A stretch of DNA of 64,000 nucleotides from assembly GCA_009760855.2 (NCBI GenBank), contig WPIO01000021.1, forward strand, positions 2,182,501 through 2,246,500. The letters are read 5' to 3'. The translations under genes and the position numbers were made by a program. The notes under the pieces are model-generated. The model saw only the letters and a program-made list of their open reading frames with translations. It was not told the DNA's origin and searched no databases. This DNA comes from Cristatella mucedo. Lineage: Eukaryota > Bryozoa > Phylactolaemata > Cristatellidae. The number at the start of each line of letters is the position of its first letter. The first letter of the stretch is position 1. Positions 34,276 to 45,784 of the stretch are shown in pieces.

Positions 34276-35150
34276 AATGGTTGTAGCCGTCGTTGGACTC
34301 GTCTCGTAATACCCGCATGCTTCCACTTTCGTTAAGTTCTTCGAGCTGCACCGTGGTCTCTGAATGAATTCTGTTAATCTAGTTACAGTCGGTTGTTGCG
34401 GGCCATCTCATGAATGTAGACCCCTACTACTGGTGAGACACTCCGTTTCCTTTTGCTATCACGAATCACCTGATGTAACATGCCAACTTGGCGCTAATTG
34501 CTCATCTAGCCAGTTTGATTGTCGCCCAACGGTAGCCTTCTTTCCGTAGGTTTTAGCGGGGCGAAAGTCAAGAGGCCACCAGTATCTAACGGCAGCGAGA
34601 TAGTAAGCACTAGTCAGTCTGGTGACTAGTCTGGTGACGCTTGGCCGCTGAGAAGGTGCGTCAGCCATGCAGTGCCGGTATTTAAAATCGCGGCATAGCG
34701 GCTCCCGCGTCAGGACAGGACTATGCCGAAAAACATCACTCATAACGATACTTTTCCTTGCTGATGGCGGAGAGGATGACCTTAATCAAAAGGAGATGCC
34801 GTGACACGGAAGCACATTGGATCGGCCAGATTATGCGTATCATTAGCGATTCTCGAATTACGACTATTATCCTGCTATGTTACAGTCAATGGTTAGCCAG
34901 CGTATAAACCGGAGTCATGTGACGTAAGCAGTATGTCGAGCTGTAAGTGCCTTGGTCCAGCGGTAGTAGGGCCCGTTCAGTGGTTGCTCTGGGCGCCGTA
35001 CGAGATTTACGGCGTGCCCTGGCTGGAGATGGACGCCTGTAGGCCGTGGAGTTCTCGATTTGACGCCTCTAAGCTTTGGATAAGAGCATCTTATCTTAAG
35101 CTACGGACGCTCGTCATTACTACTGTGTGCCGCTGATGTCGCCATTCCTG
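34276..35150. other. No gene recognised
   Basis: A 94-codon minus-strand frame (34459-34743) has no known motif. A short agtctggtgac duplication occurs near 34615. Confidence 0.35.
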
Positions 35151-36420
35151 CGTGCGTAAGCAAGTACAAGCACCTACAAGTCGCTAGCCGTGCTTGAAAG
35201 ATCAGGATTTCGCTGGTATTCGTCTCGCGTCGGTAAGCGATAGCATCGCAACGAGTGCTGTATTGTGGCCAAGTTCTGGCCGGACGTGGAAGCCGCTACA
35301 TAGCCTTTGTAATAGTATTTTAGGCGCTGTCAGCTGAACAGGAAGTGGCACGTGCGCCTGCGCGGCCCCAACGTATGGTGGTACACAGAGGCAGGCTGGT
35401 CGATTTATGGCTTCGCGAGCGTGTGGGAAAACAGCTGTTTCTGTTCGCAAATGGTTGAAGCTTATAGATCTTCTAAAGTGCCTTCTACGAAAAGTCCTTT
35501 CACAAGCACGCTGCGTTCGAAGTCACCTGAATACCGACGGTGGGCGCTCAGGCATGAACGAAACGCTTTGCGGCAGGTGCCCGAGCGAGCGATTGTCGCT
35601 GACGCAAGTTGCCGGTCTGAATAGTAGTCCAGAGAGCCGGCAGCTGGCGCGTCGAATCGTTTACCGTCGAAAGGCGCCTCTCGCGTCGCCGGCTCTGACG
35701 CTGTGCACGTGCAAGCGAAGAAAGAGGGCTCGGTTCGAAGACCATTTGCATTTATAGGCGAGCAATAACAGGTAGCCCTGCGCCTTCGTGCGCGCTCGTC
35801 CAGGGACGGCGTCGATTTTCTGCCAATATTTGTTCACGTGTGCAGCATTCTTTGCAAGCTGAGTAGTGGCAAGCCGAGTACGCGTAATTCCGCAGCGAGC
35901 TCGGCTGCACTCGTGGCTTAGCAGGACGGTTCACTAGGGTCGAGGAGTTTGGCGATCGGTAGCTCTGTGACCCGCCGTCGGAAGCACGAAGCGGCACTTT
36001 CGCGTGCCACGCATCGCATCGCCAGTCGATCCGGTGCGACGAGAGATCGGCCCTTGCCTTATGAGCAAAGGTGCTGACGCAGAGTACTGCTATACGGCAT
36101 TCACTTGAGCTTGCGGACAAGCCAGGGGGCTGCAGGAGGGACAGCTGTCACCCCACTGCTTTGGTAGGTAGGAGGCGAGCCTGACGCCCGGTCGGGCGGC
36201 CAGCGGCCGCTCTTGTGCGGCCGCTGGCCCCTGGGTGCTTGGCCAAGCTGCACGACACCCGGCTGGTCTCAGTCCATATGACGGCGGTGCAAAAAAACTG
36301 TCTACACTATACACCAACGCTGCCACCGGTGGCGGCCGCACTCGTTCTGCGGCCACATGCTCAAAACTCATTCTACAGCTGATGAAATATCACAAAATGG
36401 CCTACCCGACTGGCCAAGAT
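35151..36420. other. CpG-rich block
   Basis: CpG-rich with many overlapping short frames on both strands and two NotI-type words. No frame shows a recognisable domain. A GC hairpin is listed separately. Confidence 0.4.
36198..36229. repeat. Perfect 13-bp GC inverted repeat, 6-nt loop
   Basis: The arms ggccagcggccgc and gcggccgctggcc flank tcttgt. The stem is 13 bp and entirely GC apart from one A-T pair. There is no T-run after it, so it is not a bacterial-type terminator. Confidence 0.95.
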
Positions 36421-36959
36421 TGCAGCGTTATTTCGGCCAATTTTTGATCGCCGCAGGCGCTGGGGTCCCCCAAATCTTCCTAACAGCTGGACTACACCCC
36501 CTAGGCTCTCCTGTGCTTCCCAGTTCGCTCCGATCCTGGCTTCGCCTCTGACTGGCGCGTAAGCGAAGTAAAGAATGTTGAGTTTTCCTTTTGCCACCTT
36601 ACCTTCCTTGTCAATCGATTACGATTTCGGGCAATTCGAGAGTGGGGGCTCACACCAGCTCAGCGAGCCAAGCAATCGACGACTGGACAATATCGCTGAA
36701 CTCCTGGCCGTCCAATTTCTATGATTGAATTCTCTTGCGGTAGCACGAACTTAACTGTTGGAGAAGTTGATGCCACCGAAATACGCTTAGCCAGGATAGT
36801 TTAAGGAGACGGTCAGGCCATGAACTTCTCGTAGAGAAAGGCCGTCGTAGCCCGCCCGTACCACGCCCCTTCAGGCCGGTCCAAGACCAGTGACTGGGGC
36901 TTCTTGCTGGCCCCCTTACCTGCGCCAATAAGCACGAGTATTCACGTGTACACGTCTCT

Positions 36960-37645
36960 CCTGTCTATAGCTCCACAAAGCCATAACAGAATAAGTGGGT
37001 GCTGCGCTGTAGAGTTTTCCATAGCTCGCTCAAAGCCTAAGCTGCTTCCCGTGCGAATGCGCTCATCAAGAGACTCCGCCTCAAGAACGGTTGAAAACAA
37101 AAACTGTTGAAAGCAGCTGAAACAAGGAAACAGCGAGAAGCATCGCTGAGTAGGAAGGAGAGTCGAGGAAGTGAGCGGTGTGGCGATAGCACGACGCGTC
37201 TACTGTGTGAAGGATGATCTAGAGTTGGCAACATAGAGAGAAGATGTCGCTGCATAGCCTGCATACGAATTGTGGGCCCGATTTGTGAAGCGAAGGCCCT
37301 TCACCACAAAAGGTTTTGCCGCCAACGGCCTGTGAGAACAAGAATAAGAGGAGCTCATTTATTGTTCGCAGAGAGCCAGAGGACACGAGGAGGCTGACAT
37401 TCAGGTATATTTGAAAGAGCCCAGACATGATTTGTGAGTCAGAGTAAGGAGCTTTGTTCCGTATCCAGCGATAAGTTAAAATCTATAACAGCCCAGTCAC
37501 ACCTTTTAACTACACGAGTGCGTCGGCTCCACAGTCAAGCTTGGGAAAATCCATTTCTTTGTCAGTAAATTTAAGGAAATTCGCCGATATCAAGGATCGA
37601 ATGTCTGCAGATTCTGCTGCTTCGTCCGACGATAACCATGATCCA
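36960..37645 (-). mobile_element. LINE family 2, C-terminal/3' portion
   Basis: Shares agctccacaaagc, aagtgggtg.tgcg, tttgccgccaacgg, acacgaggaggctgaca and a decayed ADIRSLISANFLKFTDKEMDF (compare the NFLKLNDDKTE region) with the copy at 32662. No intact frame. Confidence 0.72.
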
Positions 37646-37697
37646 GACCAGACATGACCGGGTGTTGTACCGTTTATTTATTTGTATACTTTTACGT

Positions 37698-38072
37698 TTA
37701 TTTGATCTGTTTATTCTTGGCACAGCCAGAGGCCAGTTGGCAACTGAACGCAGGTTCGAAGAGGCTTAAGGCAAATCCTTCCGGCAGGACCACGTCGTTG
37801 ACGATGGCACTACGACTGCCATCAATGATATAATCCCATTCAAAAAACACGAGGATACCTTTCGGAGGGCCAGAGACGGCTAGATCATGAATTTTTCTGG
37901 CATGGCCAACGATCTCCTGGCAAAGGAGACCGGCAGCCATACTTGTATTCGTCGTCAGCGAGCTCTGTTCCTGGAACCCAGCGAACAAGCACTGCCTCCA
38001 CGTGCCAGGCACGCAGCAAAGGTTTCGCAAAGCACTTTCGAAAGTTCCTTCTTCTTCGGCCCCGTTGCACAT
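37698..38072 (-). CDS. Unassigned 124-codon frame
   Basis: I do not recognise this product. It has an ordinary protein-like composition, with ICATGPKKKELSK in an overlapping frame just upstream. In frame are LLCQEIVGHARKIHDLAVSG, GILVFFEWDYIIDGSRSAIV and VVLPEGFALSLFEPAF. An adjoining minus-strand frame (37955-38143, KVYLLLEEFLPPGSTALPIC) could be the same coding unit after a frameshift or splice. It lies just upstream (in minus sense) of a family 2 LINE, so it could be unrecognised LINE coding sequence, a host exon or chance. Real gene status is doubtful. Confidence 0.25.
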   Translation of the reverse strand: MCNGAEEEGTFESALRNLCCVPGTWRQCLFAGFQEQSSLTTNTSMAAGLLCQEIVGHARKIHDLAVSGPPKGILVFFEWDYIIDGSRSAIVNDVVLPEGFALSLFEPAFSCQLASGCAKNKQIK

Positions 38073-38144
38073 ATTGGCAGTGCAGTGCTACCGGGTGGGA
38101 GGAATTCTTCTAGGAGCAGGTAGACCTTGCCGTCATCCGGCACG

Positions 38145-39103
38145 CCTTCGTTCCACCCTTGGAGGAAGAGCTCCCGACAGCCGCGTTTACGAAAGATTTA
38201 CTTACATCGTCACTAAAAGTTCATTTATTTTGTCCAGGAGTCTCGCCAGTTATGGGTCCCGGCGGTCATTACACGTAAACCTCTCTGCCTGCCCATCGGA
38301 ATTACCGAGCGCGTTCATTACCGTCCTCAATTTCCAGGGCACCGGGGGAAACACTCGGAATGACTGCCCCGAGACAGCACCGCCTATTGGCAGGCCCACG
38401 GGCTTGCTAGGATAAAAACAGTCCTCGACAGCTGGCTCTGGCCAGTCGCCGGCTGCCAAGCCGAGATGTGCGCCACCAGCTGCATGTGTGCTCTGCTGCG
38501 ACCGTATAGCTTCGAGGAGTGACTAGCCAAGGCCACTTGGTTGGTCATACCCCGTATGGCTGGCCGAACCGTCCAGATTACTTTTATCTGCGAGCATATT
38601 CGTTGTGGCGGAAGTCGGGTTATCTTCTCCCATTTCAGTGTTTAATCTAAAAGTAGCGCAGGCCTTGGCCTATACTCTGCTAATAAGATCAAAGAGATAG
38701 CATCTCTGCTGCTACCTGGGTGCAAAGTCCTGGTGAATAATAAATCCGTTTGCTTTGATTCCTAATGACCTAAAAAGTCCTTAAAAAAGTCCTGAGCTTA
38801 CATGTCTCGACGCCTACATCTAGAGTATTGCTGGATTCGAACGTGAGCTCATTCGCTTCTTGTCACTATCTCGTGCGATTCTTATACCCCAAATGGACAT
38901 CTGATATGCCGCTTTTTTCGTTGGTGCTGAGCTGCGGTGTCTCTTCTAAAGAGATACTGAAATTGGGTGCTTAAACCTCAATTTCAGCTGCTATGCCTGT
39001 AAGCACATTTGAGCTTAATGCATGAAGTGAATACATTGGAATCCCTTCAGGATTTTCAAAGAGCTATGAAATCCTAGTGCAAAATCGTAGAGCTAGAAAT
39101 ATA
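38145..39103. other. No gene recognised
   Basis: A 137-codon plus-strand frame (38002-38415) overlaps the unassigned minus-strand frame and has no known motif. Confidence 0.35.
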
Positions 39104-39200
39104 TAAAAATACTTCGTGCCGTCATCAAGAGTTGAACCCGGGACCTCCGAAACTAAGAGGCAAAGTGGAGGCACATTCAGTAAGAATGGTTAAGTTGATA
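39104..39200 (-). mobile_element. tRNA-like SINE head
   Basis: The minus strand reads ctttgcctcttagtttcgg, then aggtcccgggttcaactct, a reasonable B box with the usual T-arm flanks. The acceptor stem does not pair, so it is a SINE remnant and not a tRNA gene. Confidence 0.42.
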
Positions 39201-39951
39201 TTTTCTGAGGCACACCAGTAATATGCTTCACTGACGCCCGAGAAACTGTGGCGTCAAAAGGGGTCAACGAATTTGTTTGCCGATTCAAGACACTCCAAGT
39301 AATAATTAACCGCCACGAGCCAGATTAGTTGTACTTTCCCATGCCACCAGCGTTGTGCTTTCGCAAGCCACCAGTGATAGCCCTAATGCATCTTGCTATG
39401 TACTGGCAATGCCTTTGTGAAGCGCCTTTGTAAACTGAATGTATCTTCTCTAGGCGGTCGGATGAAGTGCTGGATGTTAACATCCTTCAAAGGACACAAA
39501 ACTAATTATACACTAGCGATCTATGCTCGAAACATCAAGTGATGTGCTCTAATTGATTCGCTCTCGTTATGTTGTCGCAACTGTTCTTCAATACTGCTCA
39601 AAGTACCTCATGGGCGCACTATTTCTTAGATGTGCAGTCTATACATATACAGTGTTTTACCGGTGCTTGCCAAATTTGCAACACATAGCATATAATGTCC
39701 ATTTGAAGAATCTCTCCTTAGTTCTTCGTGTAAAATTTCAGTTTGCTAATCCAGACTCAGAGTGCCATTGTGCGTCAAAAGCGAACGCTTTCATTCATGT
39801 ATTAGCCGTTAACTAGACGATAACTGCCTATCACATTGCACCAAGCTTGGCATTAATAAATGTCAATAATCAATTGCAGACTGGAAACCCTTATAATAAG
39901 CTAGGTTTCTTTGTTTGTTACCAAGTCTGTCACTGTCACTGACATTACGCT

Positions 39952-40276
39952 TACATCCCGACTTGCGTCAGAACATCCCCTGACGTGACCATATTAAAAA
40001 AGAACTTAAAAAAACGCCTATTTAGGACAGCATTTAGTGGGTCCCTGTGATTCGTCCTTCATGTGCTCATGCATGCTGACACTGTGCATGCTGCCACTAA
40101 CCACACTTGCATGCTGACCCTGTGCATGTCACCCCTAATAATTTTATTCATTTTGTTTGTTTATCAAGCATGATATTACTCACCATTCAACCGCGTTTTC
40201 CTTTGCAGCAAATGTAAAGCATCTAGAAAGAGATTGAGTTCTCTGAGGGCGATTTATCAAGTGCATTATTATTATT
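39952..40276 (+). mobile_element. Family-1 LINE 3' end
   Basis: Starts at tcccgacttgcgtcagaac (SLPTCVRT) and reads LKKNLKKRLFRTAFSGSL-like codons. It has the doubled ctgac(a/c)ctgtgcatg motif in the 3' region, the tail (catctagaaagagattgag) and (ATT)n to 40276. Confidence 0.9.
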
Positions 40277-42175
40277 ACATAATGTCCTCTGGGAGAGATT
40301 TATAGTACTACTACGACACTATAGCACTAATGAGTGTCATGCCAAGACAGGGAGTTGTATTATTTGCTAATTTGCATATGTAACTGTAATATACGCTCTA
40401 ATAGTTGCAATAGAGCCTTGCTGCGCCTGCGTTTGGTAACCAATGGACATTTATGCATAGAATCTGCCTATGCTTCAACAAGAGGCCTACAATATAGTTA
40501 CAATAAGTAAATCCTTCAGACGACTCACTAACGAAATAGTAATTGTTTTAGCAACACTTAATTAATTCAGAAACCCACCGATCCCGCTGTCGTAATAGAA
40601 GTAATATTAATACTGGCCTGCTTTTCACCAAAATTATTATTGCTACCGATGAGTGCTATGTGTGAAACCTCTGTACATCGAACATTTAAGCCTCGTGCAA
40701 CCAGTGCATGCAAAAGCATTATTTTTTTCGCGAGCAGCGTCACTCGCCACACGACCGAACGAACAGAGCAGCTGTTTATTACAGACAGCAGGAAGCTCTA
40801 CCAGTCGTCATGCTGGCTGATGCTGAGGCCCGATAGGTAAAAATAAAAAGAGCGAAAGTAGGTGCGCTGTTCTCGTGCTGAAGTTTCTGCTGGAAGAGCA
40901 AAGTGTCCAAGCATGTCCGGCAGCGCCCAGCATCGTCTGCACAGGGGAAGTCACGTGAACGCGTGGCTTACTTCCCACAGTCTCTCATAGGTAGGCTAGT
41001 CGTTGCCTTTAATGGCCTATCACTGGCGTGCAGCTTCCCAGAAAAGACCCTAGCTGTCCGAGGTGACCGTACAGAAAGAAGAGTCAAGTAGGGAGCTGGG
41101 CTAGTTTGATGCGCACAGCCTCGTTCCAAGGATGCTTGGGCAATTCTGCAATGTCGTGCAGTCTCTTCTTTCGTTGGGCGCTACACGACTGTTTCCATTT
41201 GTTTTCTTCTCCGCGGAATTCCATGTAGTCGTTCGGCATAGCCGAATGGTCGCAGAATGACATGAGATCGTTGAAAAACGAATGAACCTCGCGAGTGGTA
41301 GGTAGTAGCACGATCGGTGCCCGGCGAACTCGGATCCACAGCGGTCATAGGAATTGAGCTGTCAGTCCAGGTGCTTTCTTTAGCGCTTATTGAGTGGCAG
41401 GTAGCCACGTGGGGGATCTCACACCTCACTGCGCACGCCTAAAGACTTATTCTTAACGCTTGGAAGCGAAATTGCCCGCCGGCGGTAGGGGAGCTCGTGG
41501 CTTAAATAGCAACGATAGAGCTCTGATAACATAATTGCAAAGATTTCATCGGGCTCTTACCCTGCAAGGACGACATCTCCGACAGTAAGATTTAATAATT
41601 TTCGCTACCTGTCGCAGGCCTTTGAGCTGGAACAGTGTACGCGCAGAGGTCACAGATCCGTCGGGCACGCAAATGTAGGCGGTAATTGTTCAAGTGCCTA
41701 GAAATGCAGTTCAGGATATGCTACAACGACCAATGTCACCCTATTACCAAGGCTGAAGTCATTTGCGTTTCTAAGGCATGGGCAATTTTTTCGAAAGCTC
41801 AGGTGACTCTACATTTTTTAAGCAAGTCATCTTTTATAGGAGAGTCGAACCAGATGGGTGGTGCTATAGGCGTAACCACGGCAGACGGTTCATGTGCTTT
41901 GTCTCGACAGATGTTTGTCTCGATCGGTCAATGGATACACTCGTCATCGAAGGCCTTACGCACGCGGCCTCAGCGAGAGTCACCACCGCATATTTAACTA
42001 TATTCTCGGCCATGGGACAAAGCGATGCCGAAGATAGCACCAGCTCCTAAGCTTTAGATATTGCGCCTAGCAAAGATAGCATGCTAAGAGCAGTCTCATC
42101 GACCAAGATCCCGACGGCGTGGCCTGTATCGGCGTAAACCGGGCATTTTTTGCCAGCCAAACAAATGTCCCATAT
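40277..42175. other. Mostly unrecognised
   Basis: It contains a 75-codon minus-strand frame (41084-41311) with ordinary composition (REVHSFFNDLMSFCDHSAMP, YMEFRGEENKWKQS, ELPKHPWNEAVRIKLAQLPT) that I cannot assign. Two overlapping plus-strand frames at 41686-42050 are also unassigned. Confidence 0.35.
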
Positions 42176-42297
42176 GTTTGACCCGGAGGTTAGGTGCTCG
42201 CTTTAGGTGCCTAGGTCATAGGCTCGAGTCGTGCGGGATATGCGAAGCGCCTGGGTAGAGATTAATATCTCTTACAGCGGTATACAAATAAATCATA
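42176..42297 (+). mobile_element. SINE family B
   Basis: The head gtttgacccggaggttaggt, then gctcgc, B box ggctcgagtcg, and tail gcgaagcgcctgggtagaga, ttaatatctcttac, gtatacaaataaatca. The tail resembles the family-1 LINE tail. Confidence 0.75.
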
Positions 42298-43554
42298 CTG
42301 CTAATCAGGCGTAGAGGGCACAGCAGCAAATATCAAGGGCACAACGAGTGTCTTCAAAGCCTGTGTTTTGGATAACCAAATTTGTGCTTTGCACAAACGC
42401 ACCGTCAAAGCTACGGTCTTGACAAGAATTTCCGACGCACAGATAGCTTACATTGGGTATTGGCCTCAGAAGCCGAAAAAGGACTCGCGGCTGTAGCAAA
42501 TATGCTCTCTGGTGGACACCCGCCGATTTTCTCTCAGCTAATTAAATGATGATAGCTGAACATCTCTTATCCTAGACGAGGCTTAGTAGCATTGGCTTGC
42601 ATTGCGATTAATCCACGATCTCCTTCTCATTGCGCACCCTCTGAACCATGTGAATGCAGTCTGTGTGCATACAAACCCCACGCGCTGCGTGGCGATGCGT
42701 ACTCGCTTTGTCCTTTTTTCATTTTCCAGAACTTCAGCACCTGGATGACTATCGGTAATTCCACGTCATTATAAACTCTCTGTTATTTACTCGGACGGTA
42801 ACCAGATTAGTCCGGTGGTTTCTGCCGTTCTAGCTCGAAGATTTTTTATTCCGGTCTTCGCAACATACATTCTAGAGAACCATCGTTAACATGATACTGG
42901 GAAGCGTGAGATTTGGAGATGGTCGGCCCGCCGTCCAACGTCTGCAGCGACGCAGCTCGCTTGCGCAAATGCTGAATTACGCTTCGCCTGGCCAGCGTTG
43001 GGGACGGTGTGCTTGCGCGAGGCAAGTTGAGCCTAACCTTGGCGGCGGCGGTACGAGCTTTGTCAACTTTCGCGCGCCTGAAAACATTTTACGCCCAAAC
43101 GCAGCGACAAGTTGCTTCTGTTATTCACCGAAATGTCAGAGATTGTCTCTCTCGCGCTAGCGGCTATGAGAAACCAGCGGAGCTTTTTCGCGCTCGAGCC
43201 CCAACCGGCCGCCGCCGACTACCTCTCACAACGGTTTGCCACTGGGCCCGTTCGCATTAGGCCTTGACACATCCGGCGAGTGAAATCTGAGGACTCGTGA
43301 CGTATTCTTCCAGGGCCGCCTTAAATAGGAAACGTGGATTGCTCATTTCGATGCAGCTTCTCTCGAAAAGCACTCAATACCAGAGTCGGCACGAGGTCCG
43401 AGACTGGAAGGCATTATGGCTTCTCCAGCAGCCGAATCCGACGGTTTGAGTGGCGCGCGTGGCTGCCGGGTGGCCTTCGGCGAAAAGCTGAAGACTAGCG
43501 AACGCTGGTCCGCAGACTTCCGGATTCTTAGGTTAGCCGCGATGCGACCCTTGA
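42298..43554. other. No gene recognised
   Basis: Short frames only, rising in GC content towards 43000-43550. Confidence 0.4.
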
Positions 43555-43727
43555 GCCGTGACGGCACACTAGGTAAGGCGGTTGCTTTCGTGACCTAGGT
43601 CCCGAGGTCGTAGGTTCGATTCCTGCGGTGGGCGATCCTTTATCGCCACTGCAAACGGTGGTGATAGCCGTAAAAGCTCTTCTGTCGCTATACAAAAACA
43701 GGCTGTTTAATCAGCTGGGATTTATTT
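43555..43727 (+). mobile_element. SINE family A (left arm of inverted pair)
   Basis: Well-preserved copy: gccgtgacggcacactaggt, aaggcggttgctttc, B box ggttcgattcc, ggtggtgatagccgtaaa and aatcagctgggattt. It is inverted relative to the copy at 44006-44173 and very similar to it. Confidence 0.92.
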
Positions 43728-43734
43728 ATCTGCA

Positions 43735-44003
43735 CCAGCTCGTCAAGCAGCGTATCTACACCTGCCTATTCCTAGGTTCTTCCTAATTAAGCTTTTCTAA
43801 CCGCACCACCGCTCTTCTGACTCCATTTGAACAGCTGCACACTACTCTTATTAGCTTTGCATCCTGTTAAGAGTGTGCAATCAGTTTGTAGGCTCTCTGT
43901 AAGCCTGGAACTCACCACCGACTGACGTTCGCGATACCTCTTGACTTGACTGCATTCAAATTAAGCTCCAAACCCACGCGCCCATCATCGGCTCTTTAAA
44001 TAC
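43735..44003 (+). mobile_element. Decayed LINE C-terminus between two SINEs
   Basis: gtaagcctggaactcaccac (compare KAWNSLP), then tcttgacttgactgcattca and aattaagctccaaaccc (compare DLTTFK.KLKTH). No intact frame. Confidence 0.55.
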
Positions 44004-44005
44004 AT

Positions 44006-44173
44006 AAATCCTAGCTGATTAAACAGGCTTTTTTGTATAGCGACAGAAGAGCCTTTACGGCTATCACCACCGCTTGCAGTGGCGATGAAGAATCGCCCAC
44101 CGCAGGAATCGAACCAACGACCTCGGGACCGAGGTCGTGAAAGCAACCGCCTTACCTAGTGTGCCGTCACGGC
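44006..44173 (-). mobile_element. SINE family A (right arm of inverted pair)
   Basis: Reverse complement of the family A unit: B box ggttcgattcc, ggcgattcttcatcgcca, aggctcttctgtcgctat and aatcagctaggattt. By eye it differs from its partner at roughly a dozen positions. Confidence 0.92.
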
Positions 44174-44221
44174 TCTTTCCACATGGAGTGCCTTACGTGT
44201 TTATGCATGCTGAAATTGGGC

Positions 44222-44560
44222 ATGTCATGACTCGCCATATCATTATAATTGTTATTGGAAGTTTTTTGTATAGTCACGTAAGAGAAATAAATCTTAAAAC
44301 CAGGTGCTTTACAACTCGCCGCAAGAGATGCAGTATCCAGGAGTTGATGATAAGCATGGTAGCATGGTTAGACGAGCATGCAAAAGCTCACGAGTAGCAT
44401 GCGAAAGACATAGCTTGCAGAAGCACTGAACAACACATTCGGAGCCGCTGGTTCGTTGGAACCCTGGTTACCAACATCCTCTGAACCGTGCACAGGTAAG
44501 CAGGCAAGGCACATGAGAAAAGTGCCCAAAACAGATTTAGTTCTCAAAGTCGTCTAAGCG
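44222..44560 (-). mobile_element. LINE family 3, 3' end
   Basis: It shares with 52545-52875 an ordered set of words: gttttttgtatag, accaggtgctttac, aagagatgcagtatcc, agccgctgg, gaaccctggttaccaacat, ccgtgcacag and atgagaaaagtgcccaa. Both copies begin after an ATT/AAT-rich stretch. It is untranslated 3' sequence. Confidence 0.65.
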
Positions 44561-44683
44561 TATTTTCAGTCCAAACAAGTACTACATATTGGTACGCATA
44601 AGAAACGTAAGTATAAACTGCAGATACAGGTATACACTTTTTACTTAAGCGGCTGTATTTGTGCGTATTGTGGTGTGCTTATA

Positions 44684-44834
44684 TTAGCGTGTATGTGTGT
44701 GTGTGCGCGCGTGTGTGTGCGCGTGCGTGCGCGTGTGTGTGTGCGTGCGTGCGTGTGTGTGTGTGTGTGCAAGTATGTGTGTACGCGTGTGTGTGTGTGT
44801 CTGTGAGTGTGCGTGCGCGTATGTGCGTGCGTTT
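44684..44834 (+). repeat. (GT)n/(GCGT)n microsatellite
   Basis: About 150 bp of GT, GTGC and GCGT units. The HTHTHT and VCVCVC frames are artefacts. Confidence 0.95.
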
Positions 44835-45034
44835 GGCTATGGCGTAGGTCAATGAGTGCGAGTCTATCACTCCCGCGAAACGCGCGGGCGGTGAGGAAAA
44901 GGCGGCGAACGCTCGAAGCTTTGGCATCATATAAGACGATCGATGGGCAAGTGACGGCGTATCGCGCGCGCAGGAGCGGTAACTTCGCAGCACGGAGCCA
45001 CTGGAAGCCGTCTGCCGTGAGGTTGAACAAAGAA

Positions 45035-45128
45035 AAAAAGAGAACTTCACACCTAGCAGGGGAACGAGAGCTCGACACCTCCGGGTTACCGGTCCAGTGC
45101 TCTACCGATGGATCTATCGAGACTGCTT
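45035..45128 (-). mobile_element. tRNA-Thr-like SINE head
   Basis: The minus strand reads atccatcggtagagcactgg, accggtaacccgg, then aggtgtcgagctctcgttcc. This has tRNA-like D-arm and anticodon-arm layout (GGT loop) and a weak B box. It continues into gtgtgaagttctcttttttt instead of an acceptor stem, so it is a SINE or tRNA pseudogene. A related word set occurs near 62735. Confidence 0.5.
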
Positions 45129-45747
45129 TCCGTTCAAAAGGGCAACGCAGGCCTCTGCAGCCTCGACTTCAAATTTCCACACATCTGCTCGAATAGAATC
45201 GGGGTGCAGTGCGGGAATGAATGTGCTGTAAATAGCATCTATGAAGCATATTTTTCTACGTAGATGTATGCGCTGCGTGCGTGCGATATAGTCTGTAGGC
45301 ACGCTTCCGCGATCGTCGTTTTCGTCACGTCTAGACAATTGGCAATTGGCTCTTCGCCTCCGACTCGAAAGACGGACGAGACATATTCTTTCAGCTTCCG
45401 TCAGCCTAACCGAGCCCCTGGAGTTTTTCCAGCACCAAATAAACCGGACAGTCGCTCTGCTAATAGTGAACTTAGGTCCTGCATTTTTCGGCACAGTGGG
45501 ATGCAAACCTGCATACGCATACAGTATGTGTGTACCCGTGTAATTCTTCAGTTTCTCAAACTTGAATCTAGTAATGGCCCACGACTCCGGTGCAACGTTC
45601 GGCGGCGATCCGCATTGGCTCCGCCAATCGTAATTGCCGCAACGGAGCTGCCGAAATTCGGCAGCCGGAATCGGGCAGCGCTGTGGGGGCGGACGTGGTG
45701 GCGGACAGTCGCTGGCCGGCAGTGCTAGGAGCTTGAAATGAGCTGCA

Positions 45748-45784
45748 CGCGCCGCCGCCGCCGCGATTGCGCGGCGGCGGCGCG
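45748..45784. repeat. GC-only inverted repeat in (CCG)n
   Basis: cgcgccgccgccgccgcg and gcgcggcggcggcgcg flank a short att centre, giving a long stem of CCG/CGG repeats. Confidence 0.85.

Noticed and set aside
36198..36229. Rho-independent terminator
   Set aside because: A strong stem but no U-tract, and the window is eukaryotic.
45035..45128. tRNA-Thr(GGT) gene on the minus strand
   Set aside because: The T arm and acceptor stem are broken and the sequence runs into a SINE-like body.
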